Shown in pieces: positions 1-6,168 of a stretch of DNA of 6,168 bases. The notes under the pieces are model-generated. The model searched no databases and was not told the DNA's origin. It was given only the letters and a program-made list of their open reading frames with translations. A program made the position numbers and the translations under genes. Where the stretch lies: assembly GCA_019634245.1 (NCBI GenBank), contig JAHQVR010000149.1, positions 1-6,168 on the forward strand, read 5' to 3'. Each line of letters begins with the position of its first letter. Position 1 is the first letter of the stretch. This stretch comes from Gammaproteobacteria bacterium (lineage in GTDB: Bacteria; Pseudomonadota; Gammaproteobacteria; Granulosicoccales; Granulosicoccaceae).

Positions 1-218
1 AACCGGTTCGCCAGCGTCGTCGGTTCAACACCGTTTTTAGTGTCGTCAAAAACCTCAGCTTGTTCAAAGCTGACATCGTCCAGGTTACCGGTTGCAATTA
101 TCTCTATGTGATCACCCACACGACGATTTGCTAGAATAATGGCATCAGAACCGAGAGCATTTCTCACGGTATCTAGCACCACAGGCATGCTTTCACCGGT
201 AAATTTCTGAAGCTGCAT
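1..218 (-). CDS. flhF: FlhF, SRP-like GTPase for flagellar placement (5' part only, runs off the left edge)
   Basis: FlhF is an SRP-family GTPase (related to Ffh and FtsY) that places the flagellum at the cell pole and promotes early flagellar assembly, usually with the ATPase FlhG/FleN. Only the first 72 codons are present. They begin MQLQKFTGESM and continue with a helix and the stretch ALGSDAIILANRRV (residues 21-34), which matches the 'LG.DA.I..NRRV' pattern of the FlhF N-terminal B domain. The segment from about residue 50 on is acidic and looks like the start of the variable linker. The GTPase NG domain lies outside the window, so no catalytic motif can be checked. The ATG at 218 is supported by AGGA 9 nt upstream and by alignment to the usual FlhF N-terminus. 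It lies 41 bp after flhA on the same strand, the expected place for flhF. Family assignment rests on this short N-terminus plus gene order. Confidence 0.87.
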   Translation of the reverse strand, partial: MQLQKFTGESMPVVLDTVRNALGSDAIILANRRVGDHIEIIATGNLDDVSFEQAEVFDDTKNGVEPTTLANR

Positions 219-227
219 ATGTGTTTT

Positions 228-231
228 TCCT
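228..231 (-). promoter_or_regulatory. Ribosome binding site of flhF
   Basis: On the minus strand AGGA, followed by AAAA, sits 9 nt upstream of the flhF ATG in the 41-bp flhA-flhF gap. It is one of the clearest Shine-Dalgarno sequences in the window, and it suggests flhF is initiated independently rather than by coupling to flhA. Confidence 0.6.
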
Positions 232-259
232 ATTTACTTAAGCAATCTAAGCTAATTGT

Positions 260-2329
260 TCAACCGCCAATATTGGCGACAACTTTCAATTTTTTTGTTT
301 CAGCAATCTCGTTGTAAGCTAATACTTTTAGCAACGGTATGGAGTGCCTAACTAGACCTGCTAACCAAGGCCGTAACTTAGGACTAACCAACAGTACCGC
401 CGCCTCTCCATTAACTTCCTGACTTTGTACACTATCAGCCAAAGACTCATATAGACGCTCTGTCAGACTCGGTTCTAACCCCATACCGCCATTCGCCTCA
501 TTCTCCACTGACTGTAAGCACAGTTTTTCTAACTCGGCATCGAGCGTGATAACAGGCAGTGATTCCTCGAAATTGGTCAACTGCCCTGTGATGAGTCTGC
601 GTAGTGCTACTCTTACACTGGCAGTGAGCTCTTGAGGATCTTGCGTAGTTACAGCCTTTTCCGACAACGTTTCCATAATGGTTCGCATATCTCTAATGGG
701 TATACCTTCATCCACTAAATTCTGTAAGACTTTAACGACAATTGGTAAAGCAATAGTTTTGGGGACCAGATCTTCAACTAACTTTGGAGCCACTTGTGCC
801 AAAGAGTCCAATAATTGTTGTACTTCCTGATGACCTAACATACTTCCGGCTTGTTGCATCAGCAACTTGCTAAGATGTGTTGCGATTACCGTACCCGGAT
901 CTACTACCGTGTAACCTAGTGCCTCCGCATTTGCTCGGTGTGTAACATCAATCCAGGTGGCGTCCATTCCATAGGCAGGGTCTTTTGCCGCTATGCCGAT
1001 CAGATTCTCGTTCTGAGTTCCTACCCCTATAGCGAGTTCCTTATCAGGATAGATATCACCTTCTCCCTCTATTACCCCAAATAACCTGATCCGATAACGG
1101 TTAGGTGCCAGGTCCAAATTATCTCGGATGTGGACAGAATGAATTAAAAATCCTAATTGTTCCGTCAACTTGCGGCGTAACGCTTTTATTCGATCAGGTA
1201 ACGTCCCGTTTTGCGCAGGATCTACCAGCGGAATAAGTCCGAAACCCACTTCAAGCTCTAACATGTCCGTTGGCTTCACATCATCCCAGCTCAACTCAGC
1301 TTCTGCAGCTTCTATCGCACTCTTAACGGGAACTTCTTCTTCGGGAGGATCCTCGCGATGCTGTAAGTACCAAGAAAATGCTCCGAGGCTTGCACCCAAC
1401 ACTAAAAAAACCAAATTCGGCATGCCGGGAACCAAGCCCAAGACGCCAATGAGAACTGCAGTTATTGTTAAGGCTTTAGGGTCCTTGAATAGTTGTATCG
1501 ATATCTGATCACCCATATCTTGCGCAGCCGAAACTCGGGTTACAATAATGGCGGTGGCCATGGATAACAACAATGAAGGAATCTGAGCAACCAAACCATC
1601 ACCTATCGTCAGCAAGGTATAGTTTCGCGATGCATCAGAAAAACTTAAATCGTGTTGTCCTATCCCAACTGCTAAACCACCGACAATGTTTATTAATAGA
1701 ACAAGCAATCCCGCAATAGCATCACCCTTAACAAATTTACTCGCACCGTCCATTGACCCATAGAAATCAGCTTCTTTGGCAATTTCTTCGCGTCTGAATT
1801 TCGCTTGCTCTTGATCAAGGATACCTGCATTTAAATCAGCGTCTATTGCCATCTGCTTTCCAGGCATTGCATCTAAAACAAAACGTGCACTAACCTCTGA
1901 TACTCTACCTGCACCTTTGGTAACAACAACAAAATTAATAATAACTAAGATCGCGAATACAACTAATCCAACCGCGTAGTTACCACCAATAACGAAGTCT
2001 CCAAACGATTCGATAACTTGACCAGCCGATGCTGTACCTGTGTGCCCTTCCAATAACACCACTCGAGTAGACGCAATATTCAGCGACAGTCTTAGCATGG
2101 TTGTTATGAGTATGACAGTTGGAAATGCAGAAAACTCCAATGGTCTACTGGCATATACAGTGACCAACAACACAATGAGCGACAATGCGATATTAAACGT
2201 AAAAAGGAAATCGAGCCCAATGGTCGGTATGGGTAACACCATCATCGACAGTATCAATAACACCAACAAAGGTGCACCTAGCCCACTTAAACGGATATCT
2301 TGCAGAGCTTTTTCCAATACGCCAAACAT
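260..2329 (-). CDS. flhA: FlhA, flagellar type III export ring protein
   Basis: FlhA is the largest membrane component of the flagellar type III export apparatus. It forms a nonameric ring around the export gate, helps couple proton motive force to export, and its cytoplasmic domain binds chaperone-substrate complexes. The 689-residue length is normal for the family. About eight hydrophobic segments fall between residues 20 and 322. The FHIPEP family signature is intact at residues 142-164 (ARFVLDAMPGKQM in its core). The conserved cytoplasmic-loop block FYGSMDGASKFVKGDA spans 189-204 and contains the Asp (D194) equivalent to the essential FlhA aspartate of enterics. An acidic, Glu-rich linker (about 327-345) leads to the soluble domain, with conserved VIATHLSKLL (481-490) and KLVEDLVPK (516-524). 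The ATG at 2329 lies 3 bp after the flhB stop, with only a weak Shine-Dalgarno, so coupling to flhB is likely. One small oddity is His500 where the family commonly has Arg (LGRQE-type motif). Confidence 0.98.
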   Translation of the reverse strand: MFGVLEKALQDIRLSGLGAPLLVLLILSMMVLPIPTIGLDFLFTFNIALSLIVLLVTVYASRPLEFSAFPTVILITTMLRLSLNIASTRVVLLEGHTGTASAGQVIESFGDFVIGGNYAVGLVVFAILVIINFVVVTKGAGRVSEVSARFVLDAMPGKQMAIDADLNAGILDQEQAKFRREEIAKEADFYGSMDGASKFVKGDAIAGLLVLLINIVGGLAVGIGQHDLSFSDASRNYTLLTIGDGLVAQIPSLLLSMATAIIVTRVSAAQDMGDQISIQLFKDPKALTITAVLIGVLGLVPGMPNLVFLVLGASLGAFSWYLQHREDPPEEEVPVKSAIEAAEAELSWDDVKPTDMLELEVGFGLIPLVDPAQNGTLPDRIKALRRKLTEQLGFLIHSVHIRDNLDLAPNRYRIRLFGVIEGEGDIYPDKELAIGVGTQNENLIGIAAKDPAYGMDATWIDVTHRANAEALGYTVVDPGTVIATHLSKLLMQQAGSMLGHQEVQQLLDSLAQVAPKLVEDLVPKTIALPIVVKVLQNLVDEGIPIRDMRTIMETLSEKAVTTQDPQELTASVRVALRRLITGQLTNFEESLPVITLDAELEKLCLQSVENEANGGMGLEPSLTERLYESLADSVQSQEVNGEAAVLLVSPKLRPWLAGLVRHSIPLLKVLAYNEIAETKKLKVVANIGG
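265..278. repeat. 14-bp perfect palindrome in the 3' end of flhA
   Basis: CGCCAATATTGGCG is identical on both strands and encodes residues of the C-terminal ANIGG tail of FlhA, ending a few bases before the stop codon. As RNA it could form only a short hairpin, with a GC-rich CGCC/GGCG base and an AT-rich centre. No T-run follows it on the minus strand, so it does not look like an intrinsic terminator. It may be a chance result of codon choice, a weak mRNA 3' structure or a protein-binding site; nothing else in the sequence decides between these. Confidence 0.5.
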
Positions 2330-2332
2330 GGA

Positions 2333-3466
2333 CTACTCGCTATCTCGCATTGATTTAGGAACAAATAGGTTGTTCGGCGCTTTTAAACTTCTGGCCTCCG
2401 TTTGTGTACTATTTTGGAGCTGGAATACATAAGCCAATACTTGCGCAACCGCGACATAAAGTTCTGATGGAATATTGTCACCCACCTTAGTATTACGGTA
2501 TATGGCACGAGCCAGTTGGGGTGCACTGAATATTTCAACTTTTGACGCTACACCAATCTCCCTGATTTTCAATGCCATATGATCAACACCCTTGGCAACG
2601 ACTTTGGGAGCATCACTGCCCTCTGTGTACTCCAGCGCAACAGAGTAATGTGTTGGATTAACAATGATTACGTTAGCTTTAGGAACATCAAGCAACATGG
2701 ATTTATTAGCAATAGATTGTTGTATCGACCTAATTTTTTGTTTGAGCTCAGAATTTCCGTTAGTCTCTTTATTTTCTTCCTTAATCTCTTGCATAGTCAT
2801 ACGTAGCTTATTCTTATGCCTGATCCACTCAATAGGTGCATCAATGGCAGCAAGCACAATCAAGACAACAACCAGCGCTAATAAAAGTGTAAAGAGCAAG
2901 TAGAAGGTCTGTTCCAGTCCATGGTTTGTCTCAGCAAGACCCAAACTTAGGTAGTCGAGTAGCTGGCTTTTGAACAACAATATAGACACAACACCCATTA
3001 ATATTACTTTGAGCAAAGCCTTTAATAACTCGATCACCCCTTGCATACCAAAGACGCGCCGCAAGCCTTTAAACGGGTCAAGCTTTTTGAAATCCACCTT
3101 TAATGAAGATACAGACCAAACCCATCCGCCTAAAACCATCGGAGTACATAGAGATACAAGAAACATGAGGCCCAGAAAGGGCAAAATCATGTGGAGAGCA
3201 CCAATAAGAGCATCTCCAAAGCTATTTAGTACCTCAACTTCGCTCAACACGCGATCACGATCTTGCGATAGCTGTGAAATGGTGAATTGCTTAAAGGCCT
3301 CTGCTCCACTTGAGCCAAATGCTAATAGCCCTACTGTTGCTGCTATCATAGTGGCTGCCGTATTCAGTTCCTTCGAACGCACTACATCGCCCTTCTTTCT
3401 CGCATCCGTCAGGCGTTTTTGGGTTGGCTCCTCTGTCGCTTCTTGTGCTTTATCGTTATCAGCCAT
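2333..3466 (-). CDS. flhB: FlhB, export gate and substrate-specificity switch protein (self-cleaving)
   Basis: FlhB caps the FliPQR export gate and switches export from rod/hook to filament substrates after autocleavage between Asn and Pro of NPTH, in response to the hook-length ruler FliK. The 377 residues show the full family layout: a charged cytoplasmic N-terminus with the typical AQEATEEPTQKRLTDARKKG stretch (about 7-26), four membrane segments (about 34-58, 86-117, 145-169, 184-210), a basic/acidic linker (about 214-260) and the cleavable C-terminal domain. NPTH is intact at 270-273, followed by the usual YSVALEY. A conserved KVVAKGVDHMALKIRE block lies at 288-303. The linker just upstream of NPTH (about 233-266) is less canonical than the rest: residues 234-242 read ETNGNSELK where ETEGDPE-like sequence is common. 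The ATG at 3466 follows the fliR stop by one base with no strong Shine-Dalgarno, suggesting coupling. There is a C-terminal tail of about 25 residues after the last conserved block. Confidence 0.98.
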   Translation of the reverse strand: MADNDKAQEATEEPTQKRLTDARKKGDVVRSKELNTAATMIAATVGLLAFGSSGAEAFKQFTISQLSQDRDRVLSEVEVLNSFGDALIGALHMILPFLGLMFLVSLCTPMVLGGWVWSVSSLKVDFKKLDPFKGLRRVFGMQGVIELLKALLKVILMGVVSILLFKSQLLDYLSLGLAETNHGLEQTFYLLFTLLLALVVVLIVLAAIDAPIEWIRHKNKLRMTMQEIKEENKETNGNSELKQKIRSIQQSIANKSMLLDVPKANVIIVNPTHYSVALEYTEGSDAPKVVAKGVDHMALKIREIGVASKVEIFSAPQLARAIYRNTKVGDNIPSELYVAVAQVLAYVFQLQNSTQTEARSLKAPNNLFVPKSMRDSE

Positions 3467-3467
3467 G

Positions 3468-4247
3468 TTACATCGCCAATAAAGTTAGTATTGATGCTAT
3501 TGCATCATTCAGCATAATTTCAAATTCGTGTTTAACGGTCGGTAAGGTAAGTTGGATAGCAAAGAAACCAACGGTCATTGTTATCGGGAATCCAATAGAA
3601 AACAGATTCATCTGCGGGGCAGATCGAGTGATTACACCCATAACCATGTTGACAGCCAACATTGCTGCTAATGCTGGTAAGGCGATCGCTAACGCTCCTT
3701 TGAAAATAATCGCAGCCCAATTCAATAAATGCCAAATCGACGCAGCCCCTAATCCCTCACCGACGGGGATGAGAATAAAACTCGTAGAGACCAAGTTTAT
3801 AACCGCATAATGTCCGTCTAATGCGAGAAACAGTAAGGTAGCGAATACCACATAAAAATGACTAACTGTCGGTACTTGTATACCGTTCTGCGGGTCGTTT
3901 ATTAACGCAAATCCAAGCCCCATTGTTATGGCAATATTCTCTCCGGCCAGCGACACCGCATTGAACACTAATAAGATCATCAATCCCATGGCCACACCGA
4001 TTGCAATTTGTTGTACCGTAATCAGCATTCCGCTGAATGAGAGAGGGTCAACTGCGGGAATGTTATTCAGTGTAGGCACAATTAATAAAGTAACCAACAA
4101 CGCAAGCCCAACCCGAACCTGGACTGGAACATCACCTCCACCCAATACGGGCACAATGGAAAACAAAGCTGCAACTCTGAATAGTGGCCACATTACAACG
4201 CCGACCAATTCGGTAATTTGAGCTATGGTTATTTCGAAAGCGTCCAC
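3468..4247 (-). CDS. fliR: FliR, export gate membrane protein
   Basis: FliR is the single-copy subunit that completes the FliP5-FliQ4-FliR1 export gate in the inner membrane. I start it at the GTG at 4247, which gives 259 residues, close to the usual length of about 260. From this start the first family landmark, WPLFRV, falls at residues 20-25 as in relatives. The longer open frame from an ATG at 4322 would add 25 hydrophilic residues that merely shadow fliQ. Family marks include MGLGFALINDPQNG (109-122), DGHYAV (144-149) and the strong RSAPQMNLFSIGFP block (208-221). Several long hydrophobic segments alternate with short loops. The GTG overlaps the fliQ stop by one base (TAGTG), a classic coupling arrangement. 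The nearest purine-rich element, AAGGG, is 13 nt upstream, longer than ideal. The downstream flhB begins one base after the fliR stop. Confidence 0.95.
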   Translation of the reverse strand: MDAFEITIAQITELVGVVMWPLFRVAALFSIVPVLGGGDVPVQVRVGLALLVTLLIVPTLNNIPAVDPLSFSGMLITVQQIAIGVAMGLMILLVFNAVSLAGENIAITMGLGFALINDPQNGIQVPTVSHFYVVFATLLFLALDGHYAVINLVSTSFILIPVGEGLGAASIWHLLNWAAIIFKGALAIALPALAAMLAVNMVMGVITRSAPQMNLFSIGFPITMTVGFFAIQLTLPTVKHEFEIMLNDAIASILTLLAM

Positions 4248-4522
4248 TAGCCACCAATAGCCCTTGGAATAACCTCCACAATAAGGTTTTGCGTAAAATC
4301 TATCATGGTTGTGAGAATCCATGGGCCAGCGTAAATCAACATAAGAGCAAGCGACAATAGTTTGGGTATAAAACTAAGTGTTTGTTCGTTGATCTGTGTG
4401 GCGGCCTGAAATAGACTGACCACTAAACCTGTAAACAAGGCTGCAAGAAGCAAGGGGGCGCTGACCAGAATAGTCATGCTCAAAGCACTACGGCCTAAAT
4501 CTATAACGACGTCAGGAGTCAT
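4247..4522 (-). CDS. fliQ: FliQ, export gate membrane protein
   Basis: FliQ is a small two-helix membrane protein, four copies of which wrap the FliP-FliR core of the flagellar export gate. The 91 residues match the usual length of about 89. The N-terminus MTPDVVIDLGRSAL is typical, followed by a first membrane hairpin helix (about 16-37). The family's most conserved loop, FQAATQINEQTLSFIPK, is at 38-54, and the second hydrophobic helix (about 52-75) contains the usual GPW (66-68). The ATG at 4522 is 4 bp after the fliP stop. The only purine-rich element nearby (TAAGG) sits just 2 nt from the start, too close to be a good Shine-Dalgarno, so reinitiation by ribosomes finishing fliP is likely. 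The stop overlaps the fliR start by one base. Confidence 0.97.
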   Translation of the reverse strand: MTPDVVIDLGRSALSMTILVSAPLLLAALFTGLVVSLFQAATQINEQTLSFIPKLLSLALMLIYAGPWILTTMIDFTQNLIVEVIPRAIGG

Positions 4523-4526
4523 GGCC

Positions 4527-5288
4527 TTAGAGGAAAAAGCTGCCGGCTAAAGTACCCAAGACCAAGTTCCAACCATCCACTAAAACGAAAAGCATTAATT
4601 TAAAGGGCAAGGAGATAATCAGTGGTGACAACATCATCATGCCCATTGACATTAATACGCTCGCAACTACCAAATCGATAATTAGAAACGGTATAAATAG
4701 TATGAAGCCAATCTGAAAGGCAGTTTTGAGTTCACTAGTAACGAATGCAGGAACTAGTACAAGAAAAGGAATATCATTTACATCTTGGGGCATTTCGGTA
4801 TCAGATAATGACAAAAACAATACAAGGTCATCGTTACGTGTTTGCTGCATCATAAACGTTCGAAGCGGTACGCTGGCTCTTTGTAAAGTCGCTTCTACCG
4901 TAATTTCCTCGTTTAAATAAGGCTTTACTGCGTCTTCATAAATTTCTGATAACACAGGCCTCATCACGAATGCCGTTAAAAACAATGCCAGACCTATGAG
5001 CACCTGGTTCGACGGAGTCTGTGCTGTGCCCAAAGCAGTGCGAAGAATCCCTAGCACAATTGCAATTCGTGTAAACGAAGTCATTAGCAGAATAGCCGCA
5101 GGCAATAACGTAAGCGTGGTCATTAAGACCAGCGCCTGCAAGCTCACACTCCACGTTTCTCCGCCCTCCACATCAGATTGAATTAGCACAGCTGGTATTC
5201 CATCTGCAGCGCTGAGCCCAGTACTGTATAACAGCACTGCAGCTAGAACGTATTTGCTTAATAGCCTGTTGTCAGAGAACACACTCAT
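4527..5288 (-). CDS. fliP: FliP, export gate core protein with signal peptide
   Basis: FliP is the core subunit of the export gate; five copies with one FliR line the pore through which flagellar proteins leave the cytoplasm. The 253 residues begin with a cleavable signal peptide typical of flagellar FliP (hydrophobic stretch about 13-24, likely cleavage after LSA at 27). Both FliP family signatures are present: [16 protein letters not shown] at 180-195 and [18 protein letters not shown] at 200-217. The conserved TSFTRI (70-75) and the LGT.QTP.NQVL.GLALFLT region (86-105) are also clear. The Met-rich patch MSMGMMML (213-220) fits the constriction described for this family. The ATG at 5288 overlaps the fliO stop in an ATGA arrangement (4 bp), with GGGAAG a short way upstream inside fliO. 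fliQ follows after 4 bp. Confidence 0.98.
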   Translation of the reverse strand: MSVFSDNRLLSKYVLAAVLLYSTGLSAADGIPAVLIQSDVEGGETWSVSLQALVLMTTLTLLPAAILLMTSFTRIAIVLGILRTALGTAQTPSNQVLIGLALFLTAFVMRPVLSEIYEDAVKPYLNEEITVEATLQRASVPLRTFMMQQTRNDDLVLFLSLSDTEMPQDVNDIPFLVLVPAFVTSELKTAFQIGFILFIPFLIIDLVVASVLMSMGMMMLSPLIISLPFKLMLFVLVDGWNLVLGTLAGSFFL

Positions 5289-5704
5289 CCTGACACTTCC
5301 CGGTTCATCGCAGCTCTTAAGGTCTTTTTAAAACTAACCGCCGTATCAGAGGTTGGCAAGTCTAAGGGTGTTGGCAGAACATGTAGTGTGGAAATGGATG
5401 CAGACGTGACACCCAAAAGCAGCTGCTCGTCTCCTACTTGCATAACAAGCAGTTTTTCGCGCTGCCCTAAGTTATAAGTGCTAACCAACTTGAGGCCACT
5501 TTTAGCTTGCAGGTTCGGCGCGTGAAATTTTTTTAGAATCCTTGAACAAAACCATAAGATTCCTAAAACAAGCGTCAGTGCTACTGACATTTTCAAGAGA
5601 GAAATAACAGGATTTATCGGGGTAGCACCCACTGTCTCAGCATAAGCAGCTGTGTTGCATGACAACAGCAATGCCAAAAAAAATAATTTATAAATATTAA
5701 CCAC
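5285..5704 (-). CDS. fliO: FliO, assembly factor of the FliPQR export gate
   Basis: FliO is a poorly conserved single-pass membrane protein that helps FliP oligomerise and so promotes export gate assembly; it is not needed once the gate is built. I start it at the GTG at 5704 (139 residues) because AGGGG lies 9 nt upstream and the protein then begins directly with a signal sequence ([22 protein letters not shown], written in part: hydrophobic 7-15, likely cleavage after AYA at 22). A TTG at 5743, directly after the fliN stop, would give 152 residues but has no visible Shine-Dalgarno and adds a polar stretch before the signal. A second hydrophobic segment (about 33-57) ends in basic residues, followed by the FliO-type domain with [22 protein letters not shown] (79-100). 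The position between fliN and fliP supports the call. An LLSC sequence at 13-16 could instead be a lipobox. Confidence 0.9.
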   Translation of the reverse strand: MVNIYKLFFLALLLSCNTAAYAETVGATPINPVISLLKMSVALTLVLGILWFCSRILKKFHAPNLQAKSGLKLVSTYNLGQREKLLVMQVGDEQLLLGVTSASISTLHVLPTPLDLPTSDTAVSFKKTLRAAMNREVSG

Positions 5705-5713
5705 AGCATATTG

Positions 5714-5718
5714 CCCCT
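5714..5718 (-). promoter_or_regulatory. Ribosome binding site that decides the fliO start
   Basis: AGGGG on the minus strand is 9 nt upstream of the GTG at 5704, a good Shine-Dalgarno with good spacing. No comparable element precedes the alternative TTG at 5743, so this site is the main reason for preferring the shorter FliO. Confidence 0.55.
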
Positions 5719-5743
5719 GGGAGCGATAATCCAACAAAATCAA

Positions 5744-6094
5744 CTAAGAGATTTTATTAAGTCTCTCATTTGTACTGATGACATCAGTAAGGCGGATACC
5801 AAACCTTTCGCCTATTACTACAGCTTCTCCATGGGCTACCAAGGTACCATTAACCAATACATCCAATGGCTCATCTGCCATTCGCTGAAGCTCGACGATA
5901 GAGCCTTTTCCAAGTTTTAGCACTTCACCAATTGTCATTCGTGTCTGGCCTATCTCCATAGACAGAACAACGGGTATATCCATAACCAACTCGAAATTGG
6001 AGGAATTGTTGCCCGCTGAAGCGGAGTCTTGATCAACATCAGCGTTTTCGCTGAAATCATCAGACTCTATACTTGCTGTATTTTCGTTTGCCAT
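5744..6094 (-). CDS. fliN: FliN, flagellar motor switch / C-ring protein
   Basis: FliN forms the lower part of the cytoplasmic C-ring with FliM and FliG, takes part in direction switching and provides a docking site for the export ATPase complex through FliH. Starting at the ATG at 6094 gives 116 residues. The first 30 or so are acidic and Ser/Asn-rich with no recognised domain, a variable tail usual for FliN. The SpoA domain follows (about 38-107): MDIPVVLSMEIGQTRM, GSIVEL, EPLDVLVNG (75-83) and GERFGIRLTDV (95-105) all match FliN closely. An upstream GTG at 6115 would add seven residues (MNRVNRK), but overlaps the probable fliM end and lacks a Shine-Dalgarno. The ATG at 6094 falls one base after the putative fliM stop, matching the spacing style of the operon. 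The short length without a CheC-like domain argues for FliN rather than FliY or FliM. Confidence 0.95.
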   Translation of the reverse strand: MANENTASIESDDFSENADVDQDSASAGNNSSNFELVMDIPVVLSMEIGQTRMTIGEVLKLGKGSIVELQRMADEPLDVLVNGTLVAHGEAVVIGERFGIRLTDVISTNERLNKIS

Positions 6095-6095
6095 T

Positions 6096-6168
6096 TTACG
6101 ATTGACTCGGTTCACACCAGCGAGACAAACTTGCCGATACTTGACCGTTTGAGTTGCCTACTTTTGCA
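6096..6168 (-). CDS. fliM: Probable FliM C-terminus (3' end only, runs off the right edge)
   Basis: One minus-strand frame stays open from the window edge to a TAA ending at 6096, one base before the fliN ATG. It encodes 23 residues, AKVGNSNGQVSASLSRWCEP followed by SQS. The opening KVG.S.G pattern resembles the end of the C-terminal SpoA domain of FliM, where a 'G..G...G..A..I' strand precedes a short variable tail. FliM, the CheY-P-binding switch protein, is the expected neighbour before fliN in this gene order. A second frame is also open from the edge until a TGA near 6112 but does not resemble FliM. The fragment is too short for family assignment by sequence alone; the call rests largely on synteny. 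Confidence 0.6.
   Translation of the reverse strand, partial: AKVGNSNGQVSASLSRWCEPSQS

Noticed and set aside
219..259. Possible terminator or promoter in the flhA-flhF gap
   Set aside because: Only a very weak CTTA/TAAG pairing with no T-run, and no sigma-54 (TGGCAC-N5-TTGCA) or sigma-28-like match could be found in or just upstream of the gap.
1170..1508. 112-codon plus-strand open frame opposite flhA
   Set aside because: Ser/Lys-rich shadow inside the conserved flhA gene.
2040..2432. 130-codon plus-strand open frame opposite the 5' end of flhA and 3' end of flhB
   Set aside because: It crosses two conserved antisense genes and has low-complexity composition; it is a shadow of their codon pattern.
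2970..3482. 170-codon plus-strand open frame opposite flhB
   Set aside because: It is antisense to a well-conserved flhB over its whole length, its translation is Ser/Thr/Asn-rich with no recognisable domain, and no Shine-Dalgarno supports it.
3424..3810. 128-codon plus-strand open frame opposite fliR and the start of flhB
   Set aside because: Shadow of conserved minus-strand genes with no family resemblance.
6095..6115. Longer FliN starting at the GTG at 6115
   Set aside because: It has no Shine-Dalgarno, adds seven basic residues not typical of FliN and would overlap the probable fliM end; the ATG at 6094 fits better.
1..6168. CRISPR arrays, insertion sequences, tRNA or rRNA genes, and virulence-type (injectisome) type III secretion
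   Set aside because: No spaced repeats, transposase or structural RNA features are visible. The FliO, FliN and FlhF neighbours and the family motifs identify the flagellar, not the injectisome, system.

Overview
The window is a stretch of a flagellar gene cluster. All genes lie on the minus strand and read from the right end toward the left. In transcription order they are the last codons of a probable fliM, then fliN, fliO, fliP, fliQ, fliR, flhB, flhA and the first 72 codons of flhF. The order fliM-N-O-P-Q-R-flhB-flhA-flhF is the classic arrangement of polarly flagellated Gammaproteobacteria (Pseudomonas, Vibrio, Shewanella and many marine relatives). With the moderate, slightly AT-leaning base composition (judged by eye), it suggests a marine or aquatic gammaproteobacterium. 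I cannot name the genus.

Layout: right end (about 6096-6168), tail of the switch protein FliM; 5744-6094, switch/C-ring protein FliN; 5285-5704, FliO; 4527-5288, FliP; 4247-4522, FliQ; 3468-4247, FliR; 2333-3466, FlhB; 260-2329, FlhA; left end (1-218), FlhF. Junctions are very tight. There are 1-bp and 4-bp overlaps and gaps of 1 to 4 bp. The only larger gaps are about 39 bp between fliN and fliO (depending on the fliO start) and 41 bp between flhA and flhF. I see no terminator or recognisable internal promoter, so the window looks like the interior of one long transcript, with translational coupling at many junctions. There is no gene-free stretch over 300 bases and no credible gene on the plus strand.

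How the genes work together: FliP, FliQ and FliR form the helical export gate in the membrane, with FliO as its assembly factor. FlhB joins the gate and switches substrate class by self-cleavage at NPTH. FlhA forms the export ring whose cytoplasmic domain docks chaperone-substrate complexes. FliM and FliN form the cytoplasmic C-ring, which sets rotation direction and receives export cargo. FlhF is an SRP-type GTPase that sets the pole at which the flagellum is built.

I found no undescribed system here; this is a conserved housekeeping motility locus. The points worth a second look are small: start-codon choices for fliO, fliR and fliN, a possible lipobox in FliO, a divergent linker just before the FlhB cleavage site, and a perfect 14-bp palindrome in the last codons of flhA.
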